Shown: positions 33,742 to 41,551 of the stretch, one piece after another | Layout of the letters: every line of letters starts with the position of its first letter | Position numbering within the stretch: the stretch's first letter is position 1 | NCBI RefSeq assembly: GCF_009363155.1 | Contig: NZ_CP045302.1 | Coordinates: forward strand, 1,549,001-1,613,000 | Reading direction: 5' to 3' | Length of the DNA: 64,000 bases | From: Azotobacter salinestris | Lineage (GTDB): Bacteria > Pseudomonadota > Gammaproteobacteria > Pseudomonadales > Pseudomonadaceae | Position numbers and translations under genes: made by a program | Notes under the pieces: generated by a model | Databases searched by the model: none | What the model was told of the DNA's origin: nothing | What the model saw: the letters and a program-made list of their open reading frames with translations, nothing else

Positions 33742-33760
33742 CGGCGGCTTCGCAGCCTTC

Positions 33761-36043
33761 TCAGAAATGCAGGTTGGTGGCCAGCAGCACGGTGCGCCCC
33801 GGCGCCACGTGGGCCATGTGAGTCGGGTAGACCTGGTCGAAGTAGCGCTTGTCGGTCAGGTTCTGCACGTTCAGCTGCAGGTCGAGGTTCTTGCTCACCT
33901 TCAGGTTGGCCATGGCATCGTAGCGCCAGTAGCTGGACACGCGCGCCGTGTTGGCCGCATCGCCGTAGCGCGAATCCATGTAGTTGGCGCCGCCGCCGAC
34001 GGTCAGGAAGGGGAACAGCTGATAGGTGTTCCACAGGCTGAAGCTGTTTTCCGGGGTGCTGGGGTTCTCGTTGCCGTCGTTGGCGCCGTCGACGCGCACG
34101 ACTGCCGAACTCGGGTCGATGTCCACCACGCCGCCGTTGACGATCTCGCTGTCCAGGTAGGTGTAGTTGGCGAAGATCTGCCATTCGCGGGTGATACGGC
34201 CGCTGACGCCCAGCTCGAAGCCCTTGATCTCCACCTCACCCATGTTCTGCGTCCGGCCGTCCTGATCGGAAACCCGCGCATTGCTCTTCTTGGTCTTGAA
34301 GATCGCCGAGTCCAGCGCCAGGCGGCCGTCGAAGAACTCCCACTTGGTGCCCAGCTCGATGTTGCGGTTGCGTTCCGGCTCGAGGTCCTGGGTGTTGACC
34401 CCGATGCTGTCGGCGCCTTCGCCGGAGGTTTCGCCGACCGGGTTGCGCGAGGTCGACCAGGCCACGTAGATGCTGCCGTTGGGCAGCGGGTTGTAGACCA
34501 CGCCCAGCTGGTGGCTCCAGAAGTTGTTGTTGTCCTCGTACTTGAAATTGCCCACGGTGTTGCTGTAGCCCGAGGACGTGGTCTCGAAGTCGTCGTAGCG
34601 CAGGCCGAGATTCAGCGACCACTTGTCGTTGAACTTGAGGGTGTCGAACAGGTAGGCGGACTTGGTCTGGGTATCGGTGTCGGTATAGGCCAGACCATCC
34701 TTGTAGTAACCGGCCCAATCGTCCTTGTAGGTCGGGTTGTCCAGGGCGGTGCAGTTGCCCGAGGCCTGCGAGGCGGCGTTACAGCTGGCAGTGGTGGAGA
34801 TGGCGGCGCCGCTTGCGGTGTAGAAGGCGTAGGGGCGGTTGTGCACGTCCTGGTCGGTGATCTCGATGCCGCCCACCATGGTGTGCTCGATGAAGCCGGT
34901 GTTGAACTTCGCCTGGATGTCGGTCTGGTTCACCCAGCCTTCCGAGGTGGAGTTGCGGCTCTTCGGCGAGCGCCACACCAGGCCGCGGCGGATGTTGTTC
35001 CGGGAATCGTCCGGGTTGGTGGCGATGTAGTCGAGGGTGGTGCGCACCTGGCGGAAGGAGTTGGAGATCGTCACGTTCTCGTTGATATCGTGCTCGATCT
35101 TGAAGGTACCCGAGTCGGTGGTGCTTTCCCGGTAGTCGCGGCCGGTCAGACCGTAGAAGGCATCCTTGTCGCCCACCGGACGGCGCTTCACGCCGATGCC
35201 GGACGGGCTCAGCGGAATGCCGTAGTCCGGCATGTCGTCGGCTTCCAGGTGGTAGTAGGAGAAGGTCGCGCGGGTCGGGGTGTCGAAGCCGAAGGTGATG
35301 GTCGGCGCGAAGCCCCAGCGACTGACGTCCACCCCTTCGCGGCCGGCGACGTTCGCGTCGTGCTTCATCAGGTTCAGGCGGAAGCCGACCTGGTCGGTCA
35401 GCATCCGGTTGAGGTCCAGGGTCGAGCGGCGGGTCTGGTCCGAGCCGAAGGTCTGGCTGAGGTCGAGGAAGTTGTTGCGCTTGGCGGTCTTGGTGATCAT
35501 GTTGATGCTGCCGCCGGTCGAGCCCGCGCCGGTGTACGCCGAGCCCGGGCCCTTGCTCACCTCGATCTGCTCGATGTTGAAGATCTCGCGGGTCTGCGAG
35601 GCGACGTCGCGCAGGCCGTCGATGAAGGTGTCGCTCTCGGCGTTGAAGTCGCGGATGATCGGCCGGTCGCCCGCCGGGTTGCCGCCCTCGCCGGCGCCGA
35701 AGGTGATGCCCGAGGTGGTGCGCAGGGCGTCGACCAGGGTCAGGGCGCCGGTGTCCTCGATGACCTGCTGGGAAATGATGGTGACCGACTTGGGCGTCTC
35801 GCGCAGCGGCGCGGTGAACTTCTTCGAGGCCGACTCGACCTTGTAGTCGCCCTCCTGCTCCCCGACCACGGTGTCGGATTCCAGCGACAGCACCGCCTTC
35901 TTCTCCGCATCCTTGCGAGCGGTTTCCTTCTGTGCCGCCTCCTCGGCACGCAACCCACCGACCGCGGTCACCGCGGTGACGACTCCCAAGGCAGAAGCCA
36001 GCACGCACGGCTTGGCGGTCGGACGCTCGTTGATACGCGACAT
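33761..36043 (-). CDS. piuA: TonB-dependent siderophore receptor (PiuA/Fiu type)
   Basis: A 760-residue outer-membrane receptor: signal peptide to about residue 33 (GLRAEEA), a plug domain beginning near TPKSVTIISQQVIEDTGALTLVDALR with GPGSAYTGAGSTGGSINMITK, and a 22-strand barrel ending in TVLLATNLHF with a terminal Phe. A candidate TonB box is LESDTVVGEQ. PiuA/Fiu receptors import catecholate siderophore degradation products and siderophore-drug conjugates. The neighbouring piuC and the piuB-like reductase match the P. aeruginosa PA4513-PA4515 locus. A predicted Fur box lies within its promoter. Confidence 0.93.
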   Translation of the reverse strand: MSRINERPTAKPCVLASALGVVTAVTAVGGLRAEEAAQKETARKDAEKKAVLSLESDTVVGEQEGDYKVESASKKFTAPLRETPKSVTIISQQVIEDTGALTLVDALRTTSGITFGAGEGGNPAGDRPIIRDFNAESDTFIDGLRDVASQTREIFNIEQIEVSKGPGSAYTGAGSTGGSINMITKTAKRNNFLDLSQTFGSDQTRRSTLDLNRMLTDQVGFRLNLMKHDANVAGREGVDVSRWGFAPTITFGFDTPTRATFSYYHLEADDMPDYGIPLSPSGIGVKRRPVGDKDAFYGLTGRDYRESTTDSGTFKIEHDINENVTISNSFRQVRTTLDYIATNPDDSRNNIRRGLVWRSPKSRNSTSEGWVNQTDIQAKFNTGFIEHTMVGGIEITDQDVHNRPYAFYTASGAAISTTASCNAASQASGNCTALDNPTYKDDWAGYYKDGLAYTDTDTQTKSAYLFDTLKFNDKWSLNLGLRYDDFETTSSGYSNTVGNFKYEDNNNFWSHQLGVVYNPLPNGSIYVAWSTSRNPVGETSGEGADSIGVNTQDLEPERNRNIELGTKWEFFDGRLALDSAIFKTKKSNARVSDQDGRTQNMGEVEIKGFELGVSGRITREWQIFANYTYLDSEIVNGGVVDIDPSSAVVRVDGANDGNENPSTPENSFSLWNTYQLFPFLTVGGGANYMDSRYGDAANTARVSSYWRYDAMANLKVSKNLDLQLNVQNLTDKRYFDQVYPTHMAHVAPGRTVLLATNLHF

Positions 36044-36078
36044 TTCGATTTTCCCCCACGATGGAACGAATGGCGCGC

Positions 36079-36108
36079 ACTCTAAACAAGAATGATTATC
36101 ACAAGCAA
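36079..36108 (-). promoter_or_regulatory. Fur-box-containing promoter of piuA
   Basis: On the minus strand TTGCTT (36103-36108) and TAGAGT (36079-36084) are 18 nt apart. The spacer contains GTGATAATCATTCTTG, which resembles the Fur consensus GATAATGATAATCATTATC. Binding there would block RNA polymerase, giving iron repression. Confidence 0.65.
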
Positions 36109-36158
36109 TTCATACATATTTACATACGCTAGTAATTATTTTTTTGAGCCTGGCGCCA

Positions 36159-36204
36159 TTTACCGACCAAATCAAAGCAAATACTATTTGAGATAGATTC
36201 TCGA
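36159..36204 (+). promoter_or_regulatory. Promoter and probable Fur site of piuC
   Basis: TTTACC (36159-36164) and TACTAT (36182-36187) are 17 nt apart on the plus strand. Directly downstream, at the start of transcription, lies the imperfect palindrome TTGAGATAGATTCTCGA (36188-36204), a second Fur-like site. The piuC start codon is at 36224. Confidence 0.5.
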
Positions 36205-36223
36205 TTAACAGGAGCCAGCCATC

Positions 36224-36904
36224 ATGCTGCTACACATTCCCGGGGTATTTTCCCGCGACGAGGTCCGGCGCATTCGCCAGGCACTGGAGCAGGCGCAGTG
36301 GCTCGACGGCAAGGCGACCGCGGGCTACCAGTCGGCGCGCACCAAGCACAATCTGCAACTGGCCGAGGACGACCCGCTGGCCCTGGAGATCGCCACCGCC
36401 ATGCTCGAGCGTCTCTGGCAGAACCCGCAGTTCATGTCCGCCGCGCTGCCGCACAAGGTTTATCCGCCGCTGTTCAACTGCTACACCGACGGCGGCACCT
36501 TCGGCTTCCACATCGACAACGCCGTGCGCCAGGTACGCGGCTCCGCCGAGCGGGTGCGCACCGACCTCTCCTCCACGCTGTTCTTCAGCGACCCGGACGA
36601 GTACGACGGCGGCGAGCTGGTGATCCAGGACACCTACGGCGTGCAGCGGGTCAAGCTGCCGGCCGGCGATCTGGTGCTCTACCCGGCCACCAGCATCCAC
36701 CAGGTCACGCCGGTCACCCGCGGGGCACGCTATGCCTCCTTCTTCTGGACCCAGAGCCTGGTCCGCGAGGACTCCCAGCGCAGCCTGCTGTACGAGATGG
36801 ACCAGGCGATCCAGAGCCTGTCGCGCGACGTGCCGGACCACCCGGCGCTGGTCCAGCTGACCGGCAACTACCACAACCTGCTGCGCCGCTGGGGCGAGGT
36901 GTGA
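36224..36904 (+). CDS. piuC: PiuC, Fe(II)/2-oxoglutarate-dependent PKHD-type hydroxylase
   Basis: A 226-residue YbiX/PiuC-family dioxygenase. The iron facial triad is His96-x-Asp98 (GFHIDNA) and His159 (SIHQVTPV), with the 2-oxoglutarate-binding Arg169 in [10 protein letters not shown]. The protein is cytosolic. Its substrate is not established; it always accompanies Fiu/PiuA receptors and is thought to modify an imported siderophore product. It is divergent from piuA, and a strong AGGAG lies upstream of ATG 36224. The Sel1-repeat gene follows after 10 nt, so they share a transcript. Confidence 0.93.
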   Translation: MLLHIPGVFSRDEVRRIRQALEQAQWLDGKATAGYQSARTKHNLQLAEDDPLALEIATAMLERLWQNPQFMSAALPHKVYPPLFNCYTDGGTFGFHIDNAVRQVRGSAERVRTDLSSTLFFSDPDEYDGGELVIQDTYGVQRVKLPAGDLVLYPATSIHQVTPVTRGARYASFFWTQSLVREDSQRSLLYEMDQAIQSLSRDVPDHPALVQLTGNYHNLLRRWGEV

Positions 36905-36914
36905 ACGCACGACC

Positions 36915-37568
36915 ATGAGCTTCATCCTGCACCGCACCGAAAAGCCCGACCTCGCGCAGTTGGGACAGCGCCTGGCCGAGGACCCGCGCCAGGCCGCCCG
37001 CTGGGTTCTCGCCGCGGCGAGCGCCGGCGAACTGGAGGCCCAGGCCCTGCTCGGCCAACTGCTGCTCGACGGCCTGGGCATCCAGCGCGATGCGGCGCTG
37101 GCCCGCGACTGGTTCGAGATCGCCGCTCGGCACGGCCATGCGATGGCCAGCAACATGCTGGGCCGCTGCTGCGAACTGGGCTGGGGCGGCCCCGTCGACG
37201 AGGCGGCCGCCGCCCGCCATTACCGCACGGCAGCCGAGCACGGCCTCGACTGGGGTATGTACAACTACGCCAACCTGCTCGCCACCGGCCGTGGAGTCGC
37301 ACGCAACGAGGAACAGGCCTTCGCCTGGTACCGGCGCTCCGCCGAAGCCGGCGACTTCCGCGGCCAGTTCAGCTACGCCACGGTGCTGATGAGCCTGGGC
37401 CGCTGGGACGAGGCCCGGCACTGGCTGCGCGAAGCCCTCGCCCTCGGCCATCTGAAATTCCTGCGCAAGACCCGCGACGAACTGCGGCAGGCCGCCATCG
37501 CGGAAGTCGCCGACATTGCCGAAGCCTATGCCCGGCGCTGCGCCGAGCTGGAGGCGGCGACGTCCTGA
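36915..37568 (+). CDS. Sel1/TPR-repeat protein downstream of piuC
   Basis: A 217-residue helical-repeat protein with at least three Sel1-like repeats: AQALLGQLLLDGLGIQRDAALARDWFEIAARHGHAMA, SNMLGRCCELGWGGPVDEAAAARHYRTAAEHG and YNYANLLATGRGVARNEEQAFAWYRRSAEAGD are the units (each about 36 residues). There is no signal peptide, so it is probably a cytosolic scaffold. Its function is unknown. Its conserved place after piuC (PA4516 in P. aeruginosa, from memory) and probable cotranscription tie it to iron acquisition. Confidence 0.85.
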   Translation: MSFILHRTEKPDLAQLGQRLAEDPRQAARWVLAAASAGELEAQALLGQLLLDGLGIQRDAALARDWFEIAARHGHAMASNMLGRCCELGWGGPVDEAAAARHYRTAAEHGLDWGMYNYANLLATGRGVARNEEQAFAWYRRSAEAGDFRGQFSYATVLMSLGRWDEARHWLREALALGHLKFLRKTRDELRQAAIAEVADIAEAYARRCAELEAATS

Positions 37569-37690
37569 GGGAAAGGCCAGCGCCCGCGACGGAGCCTGCG
37601 TTCCGGAAGCTGCGCGCAGCCCCCTGCCGCAGCGCCGATGGATAAGGCTCCGTCACCCCGCAAACGCGAACGTATATTATTGGTAAATTT

Positions 37691-37720
37691 TTCGCATACA
37701 TCGCGAAGCCCTCCTAGAAT
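37691..37720 (+). promoter_or_regulatory. Candidate promoter of the PepSY-DUF2271-DUF4198-reductase operon
   Basis: TTCGCA (37691-37696) and TAGAAT (37715-37720, 5 of 6 to consensus) are 18 nt apart, about 40 nt before the first gene. The AT-rich sequence just upstream (TATATTATTGGTAAATTTTT) could be an UP element or a regulator site; it does not clearly match Fur or Zur consensus. Confidence 0.45.
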
Positions 37721-37761
37721 CCCCGCCCAGACTTCCACTCCTCTCCGTACAGAGCCTCTGC

Positions 37762-38361
37762 ATGCCCCGTCCCCTCTGGCTCGGCACCCTCCGTCAATGG
37801 CACTGGATCAGCTCCGCCCTCTGTCTGGCCGGCATGCTGCTGTTCGCCATCACCGGCCTCACCCTCAACCACGCCGCGCAGATCGAGAGCACGCCGCGGG
37901 TGGAAAGCCGCAGCGCCCGGCTGCCCGAGGCCCTGCTTGCCACATTGCGGGCCGAGCCCCCTGGGGCCGGTCTGCCGGCCGGACTGCAACGCTGGCTGGA
38001 AGAGGAGCTGGACATCCGCCTGGCCGGGCGCGAGGCCGAGTGGACGGAGGACGAACTGTACGTCGGCCTGCCCCGTCCGGGCGGCGATGCCTGGCTGAGC
38101 CTCGACCTGAAGTCGGGCGAGCTGGAGTACGAGGACACCGATCGCGGCTGGATCGCCTACCTCAACGACCTGCACAAGGGCCGTCACACCGGCACTGCCT
38201 GGAGCTGGTTCATCGACCTCTTCGCCGGGGTCTGCGTGGTCTTCAGCCTCACCGGCCTTGTGCTCCTGCAACGCCAGGCCGCCGTCCGGCCGACCACCTG
38301 GCCACTGACGGGCCTCGGCCTGCTGCTGCCGCTGCTGATCGCCCTGCTGTTCATCCATTGA
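37762..38361 (+). CDS. PepSY-associated membrane protein
   Basis: A 199-residue inner-membrane protein of the PepSY_TM type: helix 1 (WHWISSALCLAGMLLFAITGLTLNHA), a periplasmic PepSY-like domain of about 100 residues, then two helices (AWSWFIDLFAGVCVVFSLTGLVLL and WPLTGLGLLLPLLIALLF). Histidines flank the membrane at His14, the LTLNHA end of helix 1, and DLHKGRHTG before helix 2, positions suited to bis-His haem ligation. It probably relays electrons through the membrane. It starts a tight operon with the DUF2271 gene (12-nt gap), the DUF4198 gene and a flavodoxin reductase. Confidence 0.82.
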   Translation: MPRPLWLGTLRQWHWISSALCLAGMLLFAITGLTLNHAAQIESTPRVESRSARLPEALLATLRAEPPGAGLPAGLQRWLEEELDIRLAGREAEWTEDELYVGLPRPGGDAWLSLDLKSGELEYEDTDRGWIAYLNDLHKGRHTGTAWSWFIDLFAGVCVVFSLTGLVLLQRQAAVRPTTWPLTGLGLLLPLLIALLFIH

Positions 38362-38373
38362 AGGAGCCTGCCC

Positions 38374-38886
38374 ATGCGTAAACGCCTGCTGTTGCCCCTC
38401 TGCTCGCTGCTCGCCGCCCCGGCCTTCGCCGCCGGACTGCAGGTCGGCGTGGAAATCCCTCGCCTCGAGGTCGCCGAGTACCACCGCCCCTACGTCGCCA
38501 TCTGGCTGGAGAAGCCCGACCAGCAGCACGTCGCCGACCTGGCGGTCTGGTACGACCTGAAGATGAAGGACAAGGAAGGCGAGAAGTGGCTCAAGGACCT
38601 GCGCCAGTGGTGGCGCCGCAGCGGCCGCGGCCTCGAGCTGCCGGTCGATGGCGTCAGCGGCGCGACCCGCGCGGTCGGCACCCACAGCCTGAGCTTCGCC
38701 GGCGACAGCGCCCAGCTCAAGGACCTGCCGGCCGGCGAGTACAGTCTGGTGGTCGAGGCGGCGCGCGAGGTCGGCGGCCGCGAGCTGCTGCGCGTCCCCT
38801 TCGCCTGGCCGCCCCGCCAGGCCGAACAGCACCAGGCCCAGGGCAAGAGCGAGCTGGGCGCCGTCACCCTCCAGCTGACCCCATGA
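38374..38886 (+). CDS. DUF2271 periplasmic protein with ApbE-type flavinylation motif
   Basis: A 170-residue exported protein with signal peptide MRKRLLLPLCSLLAAPAFAA. The DUF2271 body contains DGVSGATRA (Asp92 to Ala100), which fits the D-x-x-[ST]-G-A-[TS] motif where ApbE covalently attaches FMN to the threonine (here Thr98), as in NqrC and RnfG. DUF2271 proteins have been linked to ApbE and PepSY partners in comparative surveys (from memory). It is therefore probably a periplasmic flavoprotein that accepts electrons from the PepSY membrane protein. No apbE gene is in the window. It sits 15 nt upstream of the DUF4198 gene. Confidence 0.8.
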   Translation: MRKRLLLPLCSLLAAPAFAAGLQVGVEIPRLEVAEYHRPYVAIWLEKPDQQHVADLAVWYDLKMKDKEGEKWLKDLRQWWRRSGRGLELPVDGVSGATRAVGTHSLSFAGDSAQLKDLPAGEYSLVVEAAREVGGRELLRVPFAWPPRQAEQHQAQGKSELGAVTLQLTP

Positions 38887-38901
38887 TCCAAGGGAACCGC
38901 C

Positions 38902-39840
38902 ATGAAACCGATGTTCAAATGGACCGCCCTGGCCCTCGCCGTCTGCCTGCCGCTGTCCGCCCAGGCCCACCGCGCCTGGATGCTGCCCTCCGCCACCGTG
39001 CTGTCCGGCGAGGATCCTTGGGTCACCGTTGACGCCGCGGTGTCCAACGACCTGTTCTACTTCGAGCACTTCCCGCTGCAGCTGGAAGGCATCGGCAAGC
39101 CGCAGCAAGTGTCGCCCCGCGCTCCGGCGCCGCAGGGCGGCCCCGATGGCAAGCCTGCCGCGCAGGCCGGCCAGCCCGCGCCCGGCGGCCAGCCACCGAT
39201 GCGCCGCCCGGCCAACAAGTTGCTGGTGCTGGCCCCCGACGGCAGCGAGGTGAAGGCCGAGAATGGCAGCCTCGGCCGCTACCGCAGCACCTTCGACGTG
39301 CACCTGACCCAGAAGGGCACCTACAAGCTGGCGGTGGCCAATAGCGGCCTGATGGCCAGCTGGAAGGAAGGCGAGGAGCGCCGCCGCTGGATGGGCAAGG
39401 CCGAGGACCTGGCCAAGGGCGTGCCGGCCAAGGCCGAGGACCTGAAGGTGGTGCAGACCAGCAACCGCATGGAGGTCTTCGTCACCTCCGGCAAACCCAC
39501 CGACACCGTGCTCAAGCCCACCAACCAGGGCCTGGAGCTGGTGCCGGTCACCCATCCCAACGATCTGGTCGCCGGTGAGGCGGCCGAGTTCGCCTTCCTG
39601 ATCGACGGCAAGCCGGCCAAGGACCTGGAGATCACCGTGATCCCCGGCGGCAACCGCTACCGCGACGACACCGGCGAGATCAAGGCGAAGACCGATGCAC
39701 AGGGCAAGGTCGCCATCACCTGGCCGAGCGCCGGCATGTACTGGCTGGAAGCCGAGCTGACCAGCAAGGACGGCGTCGCCAAGCCGGCCAGCGAGCGCCG
39801 CGCGGTGTACAGCGCGACCCTGGAAGTGCTGAACCCCTGA
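38902..39840 (+). CDS. DUF4198 periplasmic protein with predicted N-terminal histidine
   Basis: A 312-residue exported protein. The signal peptide (residues 1-22, ending LSAQA) should be cleaved before HRAWMLPSATVLSGED, leaving histidine as the mature first residue, the pattern of DUF4198/NikM-type metal-handling proteins. A Pro/Gly/Gln-rich linker (about residues 72-102) separates two beta-rich portions. The protein ends in an Ig-like segment (KAKTDAQGKVAITWPSAGMYWLEAEL). Metal binding is inferred from the N-terminal His and family context and is not demonstrated. It is third in the operon with the PepSY and DUF2271 genes. Confidence 0.8.
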   Translation: MKPMFKWTALALAVCLPLSAQAHRAWMLPSATVLSGEDPWVTVDAAVSNDLFYFEHFPLQLEGIGKPQQVSPRAPAPQGGPDGKPAAQAGQPAPGGQPPMRRPANKLLVLAPDGSEVKAENGSLGRYRSTFDVHLTQKGTYKLAVANSGLMASWKEGEERRRWMGKAEDLAKGVPAKAEDLKVVQTSNRMEVFVTSGKPTDTVLKPTNQGLELVPVTHPNDLVAGEAAEFAFLIDGKPAKDLEITVIPGGNRYRDDTGEIKAKTDAQGKVAITWPSAGMYWLEAELTSKDGVAKPASERRAVYSATLEVLNP

Positions 39841-39859
39841 GCCACCCCCGCCGGATCGT

Positions 39860-39929
39860 GTAGGGCGGGTGAAACCCGCCGATTCCGGTGCGAACCCAGG
39901 CCATTTCCGGCGGGTTGCACCCGCCCTAC
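39860..39929. repeat. REP-like inverted repeat
   Basis: Two 22-nt arms (39860-39881 and 39908-39929), each beginning or ending with GTAGGGCGGGTG or its complement, are reverse complements with one mismatch and flank a 26-nt loop. This is the GTAGGGCGG-type intergenic repeat common in Pseudomonas. It lies 19 nt after the DUF4198 stop and overlaps a spurious upstream extension of the next reading frame. Confidence 0.8.
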
Positions 39930-39962
39930 CGCTCCGCCCTCATCGCCACGGAGCCCACGACT

Positions 39963-41501
39963 TTGAAGCCGCTCCTCGCGCTCGCCTGCCTGGCACTCGC
40001 CGCCCTGCTGCTCTGGCTGCAACCCCCTCGCGAACTCTCCGCCCTGCTGGCCGTCCTCGCCTGGCTGGGCATCTGCCTGCACGCCTGGCGGCAATGGCGG
40101 ACCGGACGCAGCGATGCGCTCCGCGGCAACGGCCTGCCGGTCGCCTACGCCAGCCAGGGCGGTCAGGCCCGGACCATCGCCGAGCGCAGTGCCGCCCAGC
40201 TGCGCGGCGCCGGCCTGCCCGCCCAGGCCCTGCCGCTGGAGGCGCTCGACCTGCGCCAGCTGCCACAACCCGCACGCCTGCTGCTGGTGGCCAGCACTTA
40301 CGGCGACGGCGAGGCGCCCGACCATGCCGCACGCTTCGAGCGCCAGCTGCTCGGCCAGCACCTCGACCTGCGTCCGCTGGAATATGCCGTACTGGGCCTC
40401 GGCGATCTCCAGTACCCGCGGTTCTGCGCCTTCGCCCGTCGTCTCGACCGGCGCCTGCGCGAGCTGGGCGCTACGCCGCTGTTCGACCGCCTGGAAGCCG
40501 ATCGCGCCGATCCGGCAGTGCTGCGCCGCTGGCAGCAGCAGCTCGGCCAGCTCGCCGACAATGCCCCGTTCAGCGACTGGCAGGCGGTCGACTACCAGCC
40601 CTGGACGCTGAGCCGGCGCCAGTGCCTCAACCCCGGCAGCCGGGGCGCGCCGGTGTTCCACCTGCAGCTGCGCCCGGATGCCGCCGCCGACTGGCAGGCC
40701 GGCGACATCGCCGAGATCGGCCCCTGTCAGCCGCCCGAACGGGTCGCCGTCCTGCTCGCGCGCCTCGGCCTGGCGGGCGAGGCGCTGCAGGACGACGGCC
40801 ACATGCTCGCCTGGCACCTGGCCCGCCGCCAGCTGCCGGACGATATCCAGGGACTGATCGGGCTGTCCGCCGCGCAACTGCTGGAGCAGCTGCCACGACT
40901 GCCGCACCGCGAATACTCCATCGCCTCGCTGCCCGGCGACGGCCACCTCGAGCTGCTGGTCAGGGAGATGCGGCACCCCGACGATCGTCCCGGCCTCGGC
41001 TCCGGCTGGCTGTGTCGCCATGCCGCTCCCGGCGAAACCATCGACCTGCGCGTGCGCGCCAACCCGGGCTTTCGCCTGCCCGCCGACTGCGGCCCGCTGA
41101 TCCTGATCGGCAACGGCACCGGTCTGGCCAGCCTGCGCGCCCACCTGCGTGAGCGCGCGCGCCTGGGCCGGCACGGCCATTGGCTGCTGTACGGCGAACG
41201 CAACGCCGTCCACGACCGCGTCTTCGCCGCGGAACTGGAGGCCTGGCAGCACGACGGCCATCTGGCGCGCCTGGATCTGGCCTTCTCCCGCGACCAGGCC
41301 GAGCCGGTCTACGTCCAGCACCTGCTGCGCGAGGCCGCCGACGAGCTGCGCGCCTGGCTGGCCCGCGGCGCCAGCCTGCTGGTCTGCGGCAGCCTGCAGG
41401 GCATGGGCCACGAGGTGGACGCCCTGCTCCACGGCCTGCTCGGCAGCGCCGAGGTGGAGCGGCTGCGCGAGGCCGGGCGCTACCGCCGCGATCTCTACTG
41501 A
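39963..41501 (+). CDS. Membrane-anchored flavodoxin/FAD-NAD(P)H reductase, paralogue of the PiuB C-terminal half
   Basis: A 512-residue diflavin reductase. An N-terminal hydrophobic anchor (LLALACLALAALLLWLQ and a second helix near LSALLAVLAWLGICLHAW) is followed by a flavodoxin domain (PVAYASQGGQARTIAER, STYGDGEAPDHAARF), FAD motif HREYSIASL and NAD(P)H domain LILIGNGTGLAS. The C-terminus ([19 protein letters not shown]) closely matches the end of the PiuB-like protein encoded at 31180-33552. A TTG at 39963 with GGAG 9 nt upstream is taken as the start; earlier in-frame codons fall in the REP repeat. It is the cytosolic electron input of the split PepSY-DUF2271 system. Confidence 0.85.
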   Translation: MKPLLALACLALAALLLWLQPPRELSALLAVLAWLGICLHAWRQWRTGRSDALRGNGLPVAYASQGGQARTIAERSAAQLRGAGLPAQALPLEALDLRQLPQPARLLLVASTYGDGEAPDHAARFERQLLGQHLDLRPLEYAVLGLGDLQYPRFCAFARRLDRRLRELGATPLFDRLEADRADPAVLRRWQQQLGQLADNAPFSDWQAVDYQPWTLSRRQCLNPGSRGAPVFHLQLRPDAAADWQAGDIAEIGPCQPPERVAVLLARLGLAGEALQDDGHMLAWHLARRQLPDDIQGLIGLSAAQLLEQLPRLPHREYSIASLPGDGHLELLVREMRHPDDRPGLGSGWLCRHAAPGETIDLRVRANPGFRLPADCGPLILIGNGTGLASLRAHLRERARLGRHGHWLLYGERNAVHDRVFAAELEAWQHDGHLARLDLAFSRDQAEPVYVQHLLREAADELRAWLARGASLLVCGSLQGMGHEVDALLHGLLGSAEVERLREAGRYRRDLY

Positions 41502-41551
41502 GCGTCCCAGGGCCTCTCTCCGCAAGCCGCGTGGAGTAGTGTTAACAGGCC

